In this document: one piece after another, positions 18,060-26,645 of the stretch | Numbering within the stretch: position 1 is the first letter of the stretch | Layout of the letters: the number at the start of each line of letters is the position of its first letter | NCBI GenBank assembly: GCA_937891785.1 | Contig: CALAGN010000033.1 | Location: forward strand, 1 to 64,000 | Source of the DNA: an uncultured Octadecabacter sp. | Lineage (GTDB): Bacteria > Pseudomonadota > Alphaproteobacteria > Rhodobacterales > Rhodobacteraceae | Direction: 5' to 3' | DNA length: 64,000 bases | Notes under the pieces: generated by a model | Database searches by the model: none | What the model was told of the DNA's origin: nothing | What the model saw: only the letters and a program-made list of their open reading frames with translations | Program-made: the position numbers and the translations under genes

Positions 18060-18500
18060 TTAATTAGCGGTGGTTTTTGCGCGGTTGACCATCATGGCGC
18101 CAAGGCCCTTGGCGGCAAAGATGCCAGCTAGCAGCGCGCCGGTGAAAATGAAAACTTCGATGCGACCAGTGCCAAGGGCGGGCAGGGCGCCACCTGGGCA
18201 AAATCCAGCGATGCCCCAACCGATTCCGAACACCAGGCTGCCGCCGACCAGTTTGGCGTCGATCTTGGTGTTGGTCGGTAGGTGGAACTTGTGCTCCATC
18301 ATCGGGGCGGGACGGCCCAGAACGACGCGGTAGCCAAAGAAGGCCACGATTACAGCGCCGCCCATCACAAAGGCAAGGCTTGGATCCCAAGTGCCTGCGA
18401 AGTCAAAGAAGTTCAGGACTTTGGCGGGGTTCGCCATACCCGAAATAGAAATGCCGATGCCAAAGATCAGGCCGATAAGGTAGGTTGATAGTACACGCAT
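18060..18500 (-). CDS. YeeE/YedE-type half transporter (DUF6691), C-terminal half
   Basis: 146 residues with four hydrophobic segments. Motifs GIGISISGMANPAKVLNFFDF and GIGWGIAGFCPGGALPALG are those of the YeeE/YedE sulfur-transport family, in which a conserved Cys in a GxxPGG loop passes thiosulfate or a sulfur atom. Full-length YeeE is here split over two adjacent genes (PmpA/PmpB style). ATG 18500 is chosen because GGAGG stands 9 bp ahead; the track start five codons earlier has no such site. It is separated by 4 bp from its partner. Confidence 0.88.
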   Translation of the reverse strand: MRVLSTYLIGLIFGIGISISGMANPAKVLNFFDFAGTWDPSLAFVMGGAVIVAFFGYRVVLGRPAPMMEHKFHLPTNTKIDAKLVGGSLVFGIGWGIAGFCPGGALPALGTGRIEVFIFTGALLAGIFAAKGLGAMMVNRAKTTAN

Positions 18501-18504
18501 GTTT

Positions 18505-18933
18505 CTATCCTCCAATCACGTGACGAATGACGTAAACGGTGATCGCCGTGGCAACCATGAAGCTGGCCGTGGCCACGATTGAGCGACGCGACAAGCGCGC
18601 CATGCCGCAGACGCCGTGACCAGATGTGCAGCCACCGCCCCAAATGACGCCCATACCGACGATAAAGCCGCCGACGATCATCATTGTGGTGCTAACTGGC
18701 ACGTCAACTGTTGGCATTTCGCCAGTCAAAAGCAGAACGGCCACGGGGCCTGTGACCATGCCGGCCAGAATGGCGGCGCGCCATGCCCAGTCCTGTCCAC
18801 TTATGGGTTGAATAAAACCGGCAAGGATGCCTGTGGCACCCATGATCCGCCCGATATTGAGCATGAGTAGAACCGAGGCGAGGCCGATAAGGCCGCCCCC
18901 GATCAGAGATTGGTATGGAGTAAAGTCTGTCAT
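18505..18933 (-). CDS. YeeE/YedE-type half transporter, N-terminal half
   Basis: 142 residues with about four membrane segments and the motif GMGVIWGGGCTSGHGVCGMARLSRRS, the first conserved Cys-containing loop of YeeE/YedE. With the following gene it should form a complete inner-membrane channel for thiosulfate or another sulfur compound. First gene of the sulfide operon; ATG 18933 is preceded by AGGACACC. Some relatives are annotated as permease subunits of the BigR operon. Confidence 0.88.
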   Translation of the reverse strand: MTDFTPYQSLIGGGLIGLASVLLMLNIGRIMGATGILAGFIQPISGQDWAWRAAILAGMVTGPVAVLLLTGEMPTVDVPVSTTMMIVGGFIVGMGVIWGGGCTSGHGVCGMARLSRRSIVATASFMVATAITVYVIRHVIGG

Positions 18934-19029
18934 GTATTCTGGTGTCCTATTGCAGCTTGGGCACATGTTTCATTTATGGGGCGAGTCGCCCCGATGTGTG
19001 CGTTATGGTCGACTTCGATTGCATCGTTG

Positions 19030-19072
19030 GTGACAATGTCACACATCACATAAATGAAATGTATTATTTATG
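19030..19072. promoter_or_regulatory. Palindromes upstream of the sulfide operon
   Basis: Between the Crp-type regulator gene and the YeeE gene are a perfect odd palindrome GTGACAATGTCAC (19030-19042) and an inverted repeat CATAAAT-N10-ATTTATG (19049-19072). A third ATTTATG lies at 18972-18978, just before the hairpin-like GGGGCGAGTCGCCCC (18978-18992). The AT-rich repeats could bind a dimeric regulator of the sulfide operon. Which protein binds is unknown. Confidence 0.5.
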
Positions 19073-19081
19073 ACAGAGATG

Positions 19082-19741
19082 TCAAGCCGCGCTGGTCACA
19101 AGAGACTTCAGGCCGGAAATATTGCTAATTGTAATGGTGCCTCGCGTCTGGCTGACCCAGCCACGGCGATGGAATTCCTGAAGTTGACGCGAGATCACTT
19201 CGCGGGCGGTGCCCAGTTCAGCAGCCATTTGCTGGTGTGTGGCATGAATAACCTGATCTTGCCCGGCCAGTTCCAGCAGCCGCTGCGCAAGGCGGATATC
19301 AACGCGGTGAAAGGCAATTTCTTCGATCACGACAAACAGATCGGTGATCCGGCGCGAATAAGCGGAAAAGACAAACTGGCGAAATGTTTGCGATTGCGAA
19401 ATCAGATCGTCAAACACGGCACGCGGAATGGCAACGGCCTGCACATCGGTTTCGGCAATGCCTTCGGCGCTGTAGTCTACGTAGGCCAGCAGGCAGGCCG
19501 TGGTCAGCACGCAGCTTTCGCCTGCATGCACACGATACAGCACGATCTCGCGGCCTTGATTGGACGTTTGCTGCACCCGTACCGTGCCCTCAAGCAGCAA
19601 CAGCAAGTTTTCCGGAGCTTTGCCGGGGCCGAAAATCAACGTGTCCTTGGGCACTGACACGATAACGGCCCGCGCAGTCAAAATATCGCGGATCGGTGCC
19701 TTAAGCGACGCAAGTCCGTCAAAGCGTGAAATCCAATCCAT
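19082..19741 (-). CDS. Crp/Fnr-family regulator with two cysteines, likely sulfide-responsive
   Basis: 219 residues: cyclic-nucleotide-binding-like barrel (about 15-125), dimer helix (about 130-150) and winged helix (about 165-210, THQQMAAELGTAREVISRQLQEF). It has no N-terminal Fe-S cysteine cluster, so it is not an FNR. The only two cysteines are C77 and C83 in GESCVLTTACLL. Several thiol-sensing regulators use such a pair. Being directly upstream of the YeeE/persulfide dioxygenase/SQR operon on the same strand, it is the probable regulator, with reactive sulfur as a reasonable but unproved signal. The 148 bp to the next gene hold several palindromes. Confidence 0.85.
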   Translation of the reverse strand: MDWISRFDGLASLKAPIRDILTARAVIVSVPKDTLIFGPGKAPENLLLLLEGTVRVQQTSNQGREIVLYRVHAGESCVLTTACLLAYVDYSAEGIAETDVQAVAIPRAVFDDLISQSQTFRQFVFSAYSRRITDLFVVIEEIAFHRVDIRLAQRLLELAGQDQVIHATHQQMAAELGTAREVISRQLQEFHRRGWVSQTRGTITISNISGLKSLVTSAA

Positions 19742-19921
19742 AGCAGTTTCCTTTTGGGCAGCGTTTGTATCGGTTTAGGGGCTGCGTGGGCGGGGTGCAA
19801 TTGTGTGTTTGTCTCGCAGGTCGGGTCGCTCGCAAGCGACAGGGCGGCGTTTGCGCGCTTGCACTTGAACGTGGCAGGCCCCAATTATGCGTCAACTTAA
19901 CACACCTGCCGGAGAACCAGC

Positions 19922-20956
19922 ATGACCCTGTCCCGCCGCGCCGTTTTGGGCGTCACCCTTGCCGCAACCCTGATCGCAGGCGCCGCCATGGCGCAAGAGG
20001 TCACATTGCGGATGCACCAGTTCTTGCCTGCCAATTCGGTTGTTCCTGCCGAAATCCTTGACGTCTGGGCCGACAAGGTCGAGGCCGACAGCGGCGGACG
20101 CATCGAAATCCAGCGATTCCCGTCGATGCAGTTGGGCGGCACCCCGCCACAGCTTTATGATCAGGCGGTTGATGGCGTGGCCGATATCGTATGGACAGTG
20201 GCCGGCTACACGCCGGGCCGTTTCCCGCACGCCGAAGTCATGGAATTGCCGTTCATGATGACCAACGCCGAAGCCACATCCCGCGCGTTCTGGGAACTGG
20301 CCGAGGAACACATGCTGGATGATGATTTCGCCGACGTCAAAGTGCTCGCACTTTGGGTGCACGGCCCCGGCGTGCTGCACACCAACCGACCCATCACCGA
20401 AATCGCCGATCTGGACGGGCTGAAACTGCGCGCCCCGTCACGCACTACAACAATGTTGTTTCAAGCATTGGGCGCGACGGCGGTCGGTATGCCAGTGCCT
20501 GGCGTCCCCGAAGCCCTGTCCAAAGGCGTGATCGACGGCGCGGCCCTGCCATGGGAAGTGACCGAGGCGCTGCGCGTGCACGAACTGGTCGACAACCACA
20601 CTGAATTTGGCGATGCGGCGATCTACACGCTCGCTTTTGTGTTCGCGATGAATCTTGACGCATATAACGGCCTGCCCGACGATCTGCGGGCTGTGATCGA
20701 CGCCAACTCAGGTGTCGAATTCTCTGCCTTTGCAGGGCGTACCCATCAGGCATTTGATGCACCCGTACGCGCAGTGGCCGAGGAACGCGGTAACAATATC
20801 ATCACGCTGTCTCCCGAACAGGTAGACGTTTGGCGTGCTGCGGCTGCCCCAACCGTGGGCGCATGGATCGCCGAGATGAACGAGCGCGACATCGACGGCG
20901 CAGCGCTGGTTGATCAGGCCCGCGCGCTGATTGCGAAACACACCACCGCGCAATAA
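19922..20956 (+). CDS. dctP: TRAP transporter substrate-binding protein
   Basis: 344-residue DctP-family periplasmic protein. A signal peptide ends at AAMAQ (twin Arg in MTLSRRAVLG, so possibly Tat-exported), then the TRAP fold with FMMTNAEATSRAFWEL, LKLRAPSRTTTMLFQALGA (the conserved carboxylate-binding Arg) and VPEALSKGVIDGA. It captures an organic acid for DctQM. The substrate cannot be read from sequence. ATG 19922 follows CCGGAGAACCAGC. Confidence 0.9.
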   Translation: MTLSRRAVLGVTLAATLIAGAAMAQEVTLRMHQFLPANSVVPAEILDVWADKVEADSGGRIEIQRFPSMQLGGTPPQLYDQAVDGVADIVWTVAGYTPGRFPHAEVMELPFMMTNAEATSRAFWELAEEHMLDDDFADVKVLALWVHGPGVLHTNRPITEIADLDGLKLRAPSRTTTMLFQALGATAVGMPVPGVPEALSKGVIDGAALPWEVTEALRVHELVDNHTEFGDAAIYTLAFVFAMNLDAYNGLPDDLRAVIDANSGVEFSAFAGRTHQAFDAPVRAVAEERGNNIITLSPEQVDVWRAAAAPTVGAWIAEMNERDIDGAALVDQARALIAKHTTAQ

Positions 20957-20997
20957 GACAGACCTTGCCCCTTTGGGCACCCAATAGAGGGGCAGGG

Positions 20998-21549
20998 ATG
21001 CTGCATAACCTGATGATCAATTTGGCCAAAAGCATGGCCCTGCTTGGCGGGGTTGTTTTGCTATGTTTAATCGCCATTGTTGGGATCTCCGCGCTGGGCT
21101 TGCAGGTGAACGGGTTTGGCCATTTGGATTGGGTTGAAACCAGCGCCCCGCGTTTTGCAGCGTGGCTACTTGGCACGGGTGTCGGTCCGCTGACCGGCGA
21201 CTATGAACTGGTCGCGGCGGGCGCAGCATTCGCGATTTTCGCCTTTCTACCGATTTGCCAAATCACCGGCGGGCATGCATCTGTCGATATCTTGACCGAC
21301 CGTTTCCCGCCCCGAATCCAAGCCGCCCTGATCGCATTCTGGGAGGTGGTCTTGGCCGCGACCTTGATCCTGATCGCCGCGCGTCTTTATGTAGGCACGA
21401 TGGACAAAATGCGGTATGGCGAAACGAGTTACCTGATACAGTTCCCACTATGGTGGTCCTATGGGGCCAGTTGTGCGGCAGCTGCAATCGCCGCCTTGGT
21501 CGGCGTCTACTGCGCCGCGTGGCGCTTCGCGCAGGCGGTCAAACCATGA
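20998..21549 (+). CDS. dctQ: TRAP transporter small permease
   Basis: 183 residues with four membrane helices, as expected for the DctQ subunit. It shows the family pattern of an acidic/Arg loop after the second helix (SVDILTDRFPPRIQAAL). I chose ATG 20998 with AGAGGGGCAGGG ahead over the track start. The TGA overlaps the ATG of dctM. Confidence 0.88.
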   Translation: MLHNLMINLAKSMALLGGVVLLCLIAIVGISALGLQVNGFGHLDWVETSAPRFAAWLLGTGVGPLTGDYELVAAGAAFAIFAFLPICQITGGHASVDILTDRFPPRIQAALIAFWEVVLAATLILIAARLYVGTMDKMRYGETSYLIQFPLWWSYGASCAAAAIAALVGVYCAAWRFAQAVKP

Positions 21550-22859
21550 GCATGCTTGCCCTCGCCGCATTGTCGTTCCCCGTCTTCGTGCTGATGATCG
21601 CCCTGCGCGCACCGATTGGTCTGGCGATGCTGATTTGCGGGTTGGGCGGCACGTATTTAGCCACCGGAAGCCCCAATATCGTGCTGGCCCGCCTAAAGGG
21701 TGAAACCTACACGACATTCGCCAATTACGATCTGACCGTGGTGCCGTTCTTTTTGCTGATGGGGCAATTTGCTTCTCATTCAGGCATGTCGGCATCCCTG
21801 TTTCGCGCGGCAGCCGCGTTCTTGGGGCACCGCAAGGGCGGGGTCGCCATGGCTGCTGTCGGGGCTTGCGGCGGGTTCGGCGCGATCTGCGGAAGCTCGC
21901 TGGCAACGGCCGCCACAATGGGCCGCGTGGCCCTGCCGGAACTGCGCCGCTATGGATATGAGGGCGGCTTTGCGTCAGCAGCCCTTGCGGCAGGCGGCAC
22001 GCTGGGCATACTGATCCCGCCCTCGGTAATCCTTGTGATTTATGCCACCCTGACGCTGCAAAACATCGCCGAATTGTTTGTTGCCGCCGTTGTGCCGGGG
22101 GTTATCGCGGCCCTTGGCTATATGCTGGTGATCGCGATCTATGTGCGGGTCGTGCCAAATAGTGCGGGACAACGCGCGGCCTTGCCGTGGCCGGATCGGA
22201 TGCGCGCGCTGGGCGACGTTTGGCCTGTGTTGCTGGTGTTTGTACTGGTGGTTGGCGGCATCTATCGCGGATGGTTCACACCCACGGATGGTGCCGCAAT
22301 CGGTGCGCTGGCCACGGGCTTGATTGCCGCCCTGATGGGACGTTTGGGGTGGTCGGGCCTGCGCGCTTGCCTGATGGCCACAGGTAAGCAAACGGCGATG
22401 ATCTTCTTTATCATCCTTGGGGCCGCGTTCTATCGCGGCTTCCTCGCCCTTGCCCAAGTCCCACAAGAGCTGACCGACATTGTGACGCAACACGCATTCG
22501 CGCCGATGACGGTGCTGCTGATCGTACTGGTGTTCTATCTGGTCATGGGATGCCTGATGGACAGCCTGTCGATGATCTTGTTGACGATCCCGATTTTCTG
22601 GCCGGTTATCAGCGGTTTGGACTTTGGCCTTTCACCTGATCATCTTGCGGTCTGGTTTGGTATTCTGGTGTTGATCGTGGTCGAAGTCGGGCTGATCACG
22701 CCGCCCGTGGGCCTGAACCTGTTCGTGATCCACAAGATCGACGGGCAAACACCGATGGGGCGCACGTTTAAGGCGGTCCTGCCCTTTGTAGCCTCTGATA
22801 TCGTGCGTGTGGCACTACTGCTGGCATTCCCAGCGATCACGCTTTTCGCGATCAATTAG
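21546..22859 (+). CDS. dctM: TRAP transporter large permease
   Basis: 437 residues, about 12 membrane helices, DctM family: LMGQFASHSGMSASLFRAA, the Gly-rich GACGGFGAICGSSLATAATMGRVALPELRRYGY loop region and GGTLGILIPPSVILVIYA. It carries substrate and Na+ across the inner membrane with DctQ. The start at 21546 overlaps dctQ by 4 bp; the longer ORF in the track is a frame extension through dctQ. It ends 5 bp before a convergent kinase gene without a visible terminator. Confidence 0.92.
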   Translation: MSMLALAALSFPVFVLMIALRAPIGLAMLICGLGGTYLATGSPNIVLARLKGETYTTFANYDLTVVPFFLLMGQFASHSGMSASLFRAAAAFLGHRKGGVAMAAVGACGGFGAICGSSLATAATMGRVALPELRRYGYEGGFASAALAAGGTLGILIPPSVILVIYATLTLQNIAELFVAAVVPGVIAALGYMLVIAIYVRVVPNSAGQRAALPWPDRMRALGDVWPVLLVFVLVVGGIYRGWFTPTDGAAIGALATGLIAALMGRLGWSGLRACLMATGKQTAMIFFIILGAAFYRGFLALAQVPQELTDIVTQHAFAPMTVLLIVLVFYLVMGCLMDSLSMILLTIPIFWPVISGLDFGLSPDHLAVWFGILVLIVVEVGLITPPVGLNLFVIHKIDGQTPMGRTFKAVLPFVASDIVRVALLLAFPAITLFAIN

Positions 22860-22864
22860 TCGCG

Positions 22865-23488
22865 TCAAAGGGTGATATCCGCCGTACGTGATTGATCAAT
22901 CACGGCCTGCGCGTTGGGAATATCGTTGCTTTCGGCGCGTCGCGTGGCGGCTAGGCTGCTTAGCCCATGCGACAGCCAGCGGTGAATCAACCGCCCGCGC
23001 AGATCAGCCATGGGCACATCAAGCATCACAGTCAGATCCCAAAGCGGACCAAGCTGCGCCCAAGGCTCCGTTTTCATCAGCAGATAGTTCCCCTCCACAA
23101 GGATCACATCACACTCGGCGGGCACGATTACCGCGCCGGCGATGGCGATATCGCGGCTGCGATCAAACACCGGAATTGCCACTTTGTCACCGGCGCGCAA
23201 GCGCCGGACCATATGTACAAATCCCTCTGCATCAAAGGTTTCTGGCGCGCCCTTGCGTCCCAGAACGCCGCGCGTTTCCAGCAACCGATTGTCCAGATGA
23301 AAGCCATCCATCGGCACAACCGTGGCGCTACATTTCTGACTTGTCAGGCGGCGCGCAACTTCGGCGGCAAGCGTGGATTTGCCGCTGGCAGGTGCACCGC
23401 AAACGGCAACCATCATGCGCGGGTAATCTGCGCGCATCTCGTGAATACGATCAGCCAATTCGTTCACATGTGTATTGATCGAGTTCAT
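22865..23488 (-). CDS. P-loop nucleoside/sugar kinase-like protein
   Basis: 207 residues of the uridine kinase/pantothenate kinase-like P-loop family. Walker A is GAPASGKST (about 31-39), followed by VVPMDGFHLDNRLLETRG and ILVEGNYLLMKTEPW. Proteins of this form are annotated as nucleoside/nucleotide kinase or fructose-transport kinase (FrcK). Target unknown. It is convergent with dctM and stands alone. Confidence 0.78.
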   Translation of the reverse strand: MNSINTHVNELADRIHEMRADYPRMMVAVCGAPASGKSTLAAEVARRLTSQKCSATVVPMDGFHLDNRLLETRGVLGRKGAPETFDAEGFVHMVRRLRAGDKVAIPVFDRSRDIAIAGAVIVPAECDVILVEGNYLLMKTEPWAQLGPLWDLTVMLDVPMADLRGRLIHRWLSHGLSSLAATRRAESNDIPNAQAVIDQSRTADITL

Positions 23489-23576
23489 GCCCTGCCCATC
23501 CGTTTTTGCGAGGAGCCTAGCTGTCTGATGGGCATCGTGCGAGCGGAAAGTCTAAACGTGGCAGATTTAGCCTATC

Positions 23577-24260
23577 TTAGTCTGGCAGCAGTCGCGCGGC
23601 TTCCTTGCGCGCAAAAGGCTTCATGCGCGTTCCGTGCTGATCCAGAAATGTCTGGACACGTGCAGGGTCATGTTTCGAAAGATCCCGCAGCCACCACGCC
23701 ACAGCTTTCTGGATGAACCATTCAGGGTCGTCCAGATAGGTTTCAGCCCAGCCAAGCACTTGTTCGCGAACTGCGATCTCTGCGGGTTTGGGGTGGTTCT
23801 GTTTGGTCCATGGCAGGGTCATGACAAGGGCGGCGCGGCGGGTCCACATATGCTCTGACTGCGCCCATCCGTCCAATTCCTGAACGCGCTGTGGCTGCCA
23901 CACCAGCCGCTTCTGGCCCGCGATGCTGGCATGATCCGCAATCGCCCAAGCATCGAAATCGGGCACCCAGGATACAATCAAATCCCATGCGGGTTGGTCG
24001 TCGGGGCGAATGCGGGCCTGCGTCAACAGCTTGCCTGCGGCCACGCGCGCCTCGTGGATGTTGGACTGCCACAACCCGTCGGCCAGCGCGATCCTTGCGT
24101 CTGGCTCAAGTTTGGCGCGCCAGTCTTTGACGGCCGCATCAATCGCGGGGGTGGCGACGCCCAGATAGTGGCGCTCAATTTTGTGATAGCGGGCCATTTC
24201 GCCAGCTTTGCCTACATCGCCAATGGCGCGCAGCACGTCGATTGCGCTGTCGGGTGTCAT
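23577..24260 (-). CDS. DNA alkylation repair protein (AlkD-like HEAT repeat)
   Basis: 227 residues of mostly amphipathic helices in the AlkD arrangement. MARYHKIERHYLGVATPAIDAAVKDW, WDLIVSWVPDFDAWAIADHASI, MWTRRAALVMTLPWTK and DPEWFIQKAVAWWLRDLSKHDP are typical: aromatic and Asp residues on the inner face of the solenoid flip out alkylated purines. It should be a DNA glycosylase for 3- or 7-alkylpurines. Its ATG overlaps the stop of the GNAT gene by 4 bp, so it is the last gene of the glmU-glmS operon. Confidence 0.8.
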   Translation of the reverse strand: MTPDSAIDVLRAIGDVGKAGEMARYHKIERHYLGVATPAIDAAVKDWRAKLEPDARIALADGLWQSNIHEARVAAGKLLTQARIRPDDQPAWDLIVSWVPDFDAWAIADHASIAGQKRLVWQPQRVQELDGWAQSEHMWTRRAALVMTLPWTKQNHPKPAEIAVREQVLGWAETYLDDPEWFIQKAVAWWLRDLSKHDPARVQTFLDQHGTRMKPFARKEAARLLPD

Positions 24261-24826
24261 CGCGCCAGCCGATGTTCAAGGTGCGCCTTGACCACAGCCC
24301 ATTCTGGCGCGGTGATCGAATAGGCGGCGGTGTCGCGAATGGTGCCATTCTTGCTGACCAGGTGCGCGCGTAGTATACCATCAAGCTGTGCGCCCAACCG
24401 TTCTATTGCTCGGCGCGATCGGCTGTTCATCCGGTGGGTGCGAAATTCAACTGCGATGCAGCCCAGATGGTCAAATGCATGGGTCAGCATCAGCAACTTG
24501 GCTTCGGTGTTCAGGGGGGTGCGATGCACGCTTGGCCCCAGCCACGTCGAACCGATCTCCACCCGTTTGTTAACGGCGTCGATATGCATGAATGTGGTCA
24601 TGCCCACGGGGGTGCTGTCGGGTGTCATGACCGTAAAGGGGGCCATATTAGACAGCGATAGGCGGCGGCTAATTTCGGCCGTAATGCCGTCAGGGGCGGG
24701 GATATCCGTATACCAAAGCTGGCCAAGATCAGCCGCCGCGCGGCCCAACGCAGGGGCGTGATCATGCGACAAGGGCGCAAGGATCACGTGTTCGCCTGTT
24801 AGTGTTACGGGGGCTGGCCAGTTCAT
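24257..24826 (-). CDS. GNAT-family N-acetyltransferase (RimJ/RimL-like)
   Basis: 189 residues with the RimJ/RimL-type layout: N-terminal LTGEHVILAPLSHDHAPALG, then VEIGSTWLGPSVHRTPLNTEAKLLMLTHAF, in which a Thr/Leu-Asn-Thr-Glu loop replaces the classical pyrophosphate-binding loop, and RTHRMNSRSRRAIERLGAQLDG near the end. It should acetylate an amino group using acetyl-CoA; the target is unknown. Start ATG 24826 overlaps the glmS stop (ATGA); the track's longer start runs inside glmS. Confidence 0.82.
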   Translation of the reverse strand: MNWPAPVTLTGEHVILAPLSHDHAPALGRAAADLGQLWYTDIPAPDGITAEISRRLSLSNMAPFTVMTPDSTPVGMTTFMHIDAVNKRVEIGSTWLGPSVHRTPLNTEAKLLMLTHAFDHLGCIAVEFRTHRMNSRSRRAIERLGAQLDGILRAHLVSKNGTIRDTAAYSITAPEWAVVKAHLEHRLAR

Positions 24827-26643
24827 TCTACGGTCACCGATTTGGCCAGATTGCGCGGCTGATCGACGTCCGTGCCCTTGGCGACTGCGGTGTGATACGC
24901 CAGCAGTTGGGCGGGGATCGCATAAAGGATCGGCGCGAAAAACGGATCGACTTGTGGCATGATGATTGTCTCCCAAACGCCGCTTCCGGCCTCTTCTGCG
25001 CCTTGTTTGTCAGTGATCAACAGAACCTGTCCGCCGCGCGCCATGACCTCTTGCATGTTGCTGATGGTCTTGTCGAACAGCGCGTCTCGTGGGGCCATAA
25101 CAATCACAGGCACATGTTCATCCACAAGGGCAATGGGCCCATGTTTAAGTTCACCTGATGCATAAGCTTCGGCGTGTATATAGCTGATTTCTTTCAGTTT
25201 TAGCGCGCCCTCAAGCGCGAGAGGATACATGCGTCCGCGCCCCAGAAATAAGATGTCGCGGGCTTCTGCCAGCTTGCGTGCGATGTGCTGGCTGTGTTCC
25301 TCAATCCCCAAGGCCGCGTTCATCAGGCCCGGCATCGCGCGCAGGGCTTGCGTCATCTTGGCGGCGTCTTCAGCGTTAAGGCGACCACGATCAGTGGCGG
25401 CTTTGATCGCCATCAACGCCAAGACGGTCAACTGGCAGGTAAACGCCTTGGTCGAGGCCACGCCGATTTCCGTGCCCGCCAGAATGGGCAACGGCAGATC
25501 GCTTTCACGCGCTATTGAGCTTTCGGGGACATTGATGACGCTGACGATCTTGTCAGCTTTGCCAGCGCAATAGCGCAGAGCGGCCAGCGTATCAGCGGTT
25601 TCGCCAGATTGGCTGACGAACAACGCGACAGTGCCTTTGGTGATGGGTGGTTCGCGGTAACGGAATTCTGACGCGACATCGACTTCGATAGGTAGCCCTG
25701 CAAGTTGTTCAAACCAGTATTTCGCCGTGAGACAGGCATAAGAGGCAGTGCCGCAAGCGACCATGGTCAGGCGTTCGATCTTAGCAAAGTCCAAACCGGG
25801 GTCGGGTAGGATTATACTACCATCTTCGGCCAGATAATGCCCCAATGCGCCAGTTATCACAGTGGGTTGTTCGGCAATTTCCTTGGCCATAAAGTGTTTA
25901 TGCCCCGCTTTGTCGATCATGGCGGTGTCAATCTGGATGACCTTCATGGGGCGGTTGGCCAATCGCCCGGAAACGTCACGTATTTCCAAGGAGTTGCGCG
26001 TAATGACCGCCCAATCACCTTCGTCCAGATAGGTAATACGGTCGGTCATTGGCGCCAACGCAATCGCGTCTGAGCCAACGAACATTTCGCCGTCGCCATG
26101 CCCAATCGCCAGCGGAGAGCCTTTGCGCGCGGCGATCAGCAGGTCGTCTTCGCCTTCAAACAAGAAACACAGCGCATATGCGCCTTCCAGCCGTGCAATG
26201 GTCTTTTGGGCGGCGTCACGGGGTGCAAGCCCTTGTTCTATATATGATTGCGCAAGGAGCGCGACAGTTTCCGTGTCGGTATCCGTGTGGTGGCTAATGC
26301 CCTTTTGAGCCAGCTCGGCGCGCAACTCGCGAAAGTTCTCGATGATGCCGTTGTGGACAACGGCGACCTTACCAGCGCGATGCGGGTGTGCGTTGTTGAC
26401 GTTGGGCGCGCCATGCGTAGCCCAGCGCGTGTGGCCGATGCCGGATTTGCCTGCCAGCGGATCATAAACCAGTACGTCTTGTAGGTTCACAAGCTTGCCC
26501 ACGGCGCGGCGACAATCAAGGCGCCCATCCTGCACAGTGGCGATACCTGCGCTGTCATAACCGCGATATTCAAGCCGTTTCAGGGCTTCAACCAGTATCG
26601 GACCAGCTTCGTGGTTCCCCAAGATACCTACAATTCCACACAT
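24823..26643 (-). CDS. glmS: Glutamine-fructose-6-phosphate aminotransferase
   Basis: 606 residues: an N-terminal glutaminase with the nucleophile Cys2 (MCGIVGILGN), RWATHGAPN and the GSDAIAL strand, then two SIS sugar-isomerase domains (about 285-600; ACGTASYACLTAKYW, SQSGETADTLAALR, GRGRMYPLALEGALKLKE) and the closing NLAKSVTVE tail. It makes glucosamine-6-phosphate for cell-wall and lipid A synthesis. It follows glmU after 2 bp; GNAT and alkylation-repair genes follow with overlaps. Confidence 0.96.
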   Translation of the reverse strand: MCGIVGILGNHEAGPILVEALKRLEYRGYDSAGIATVQDGRLDCRRAVGKLVNLQDVLVYDPLAGKSGIGHTRWATHGAPNVNNAHPHRAGKVAVVHNGIIENFRELRAELAQKGISHHTDTDTETVALLAQSYIEQGLAPRDAAQKTIARLEGAYALCFLFEGEDDLLIAARKGSPLAIGHGDGEMFVGSDAIALAPMTDRITYLDEGDWAVITRNSLEIRDVSGRLANRPMKVIQIDTAMIDKAGHKHFMAKEIAEQPTVITGALGHYLAEDGSIILPDPGLDFAKIERLTMVACGTASYACLTAKYWFEQLAGLPIEVDVASEFRYREPPITKGTVALFVSQSGETADTLAALRYCAGKADKIVSVINVPESSIARESDLPLPILAGTEIGVASTKAFTCQLTVLALMAIKAATDRGRLNAEDAAKMTQALRAMPGLMNAALGIEEHSQHIARKLAEARDILFLGRGRMYPLALEGALKLKEISYIHAEAYASGELKHGPIALVDEHVPVIVMAPRDALFDKTISNMQEVMARGGQVLLITDKQGAEEAGSGVWETIIMPQVDPFFAPILYAIPAQLLAYHTAVAKGTDVDQPRNLAKSVTVE

Positions 26644-26645
26644 TT

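Noticed and set aside
18978-18992. GGGGCGAGTCGCCCC as a terminator
   Set aside because: It has a short loop and no T tract on either strand and lies in a promoter region.
21255-22859. 534-codon version of the TRAP large permease
   Set aside because: The first 97 codons run through dctQ in another frame; the coupled ATGA start at 21546 gives the normal DctM length.
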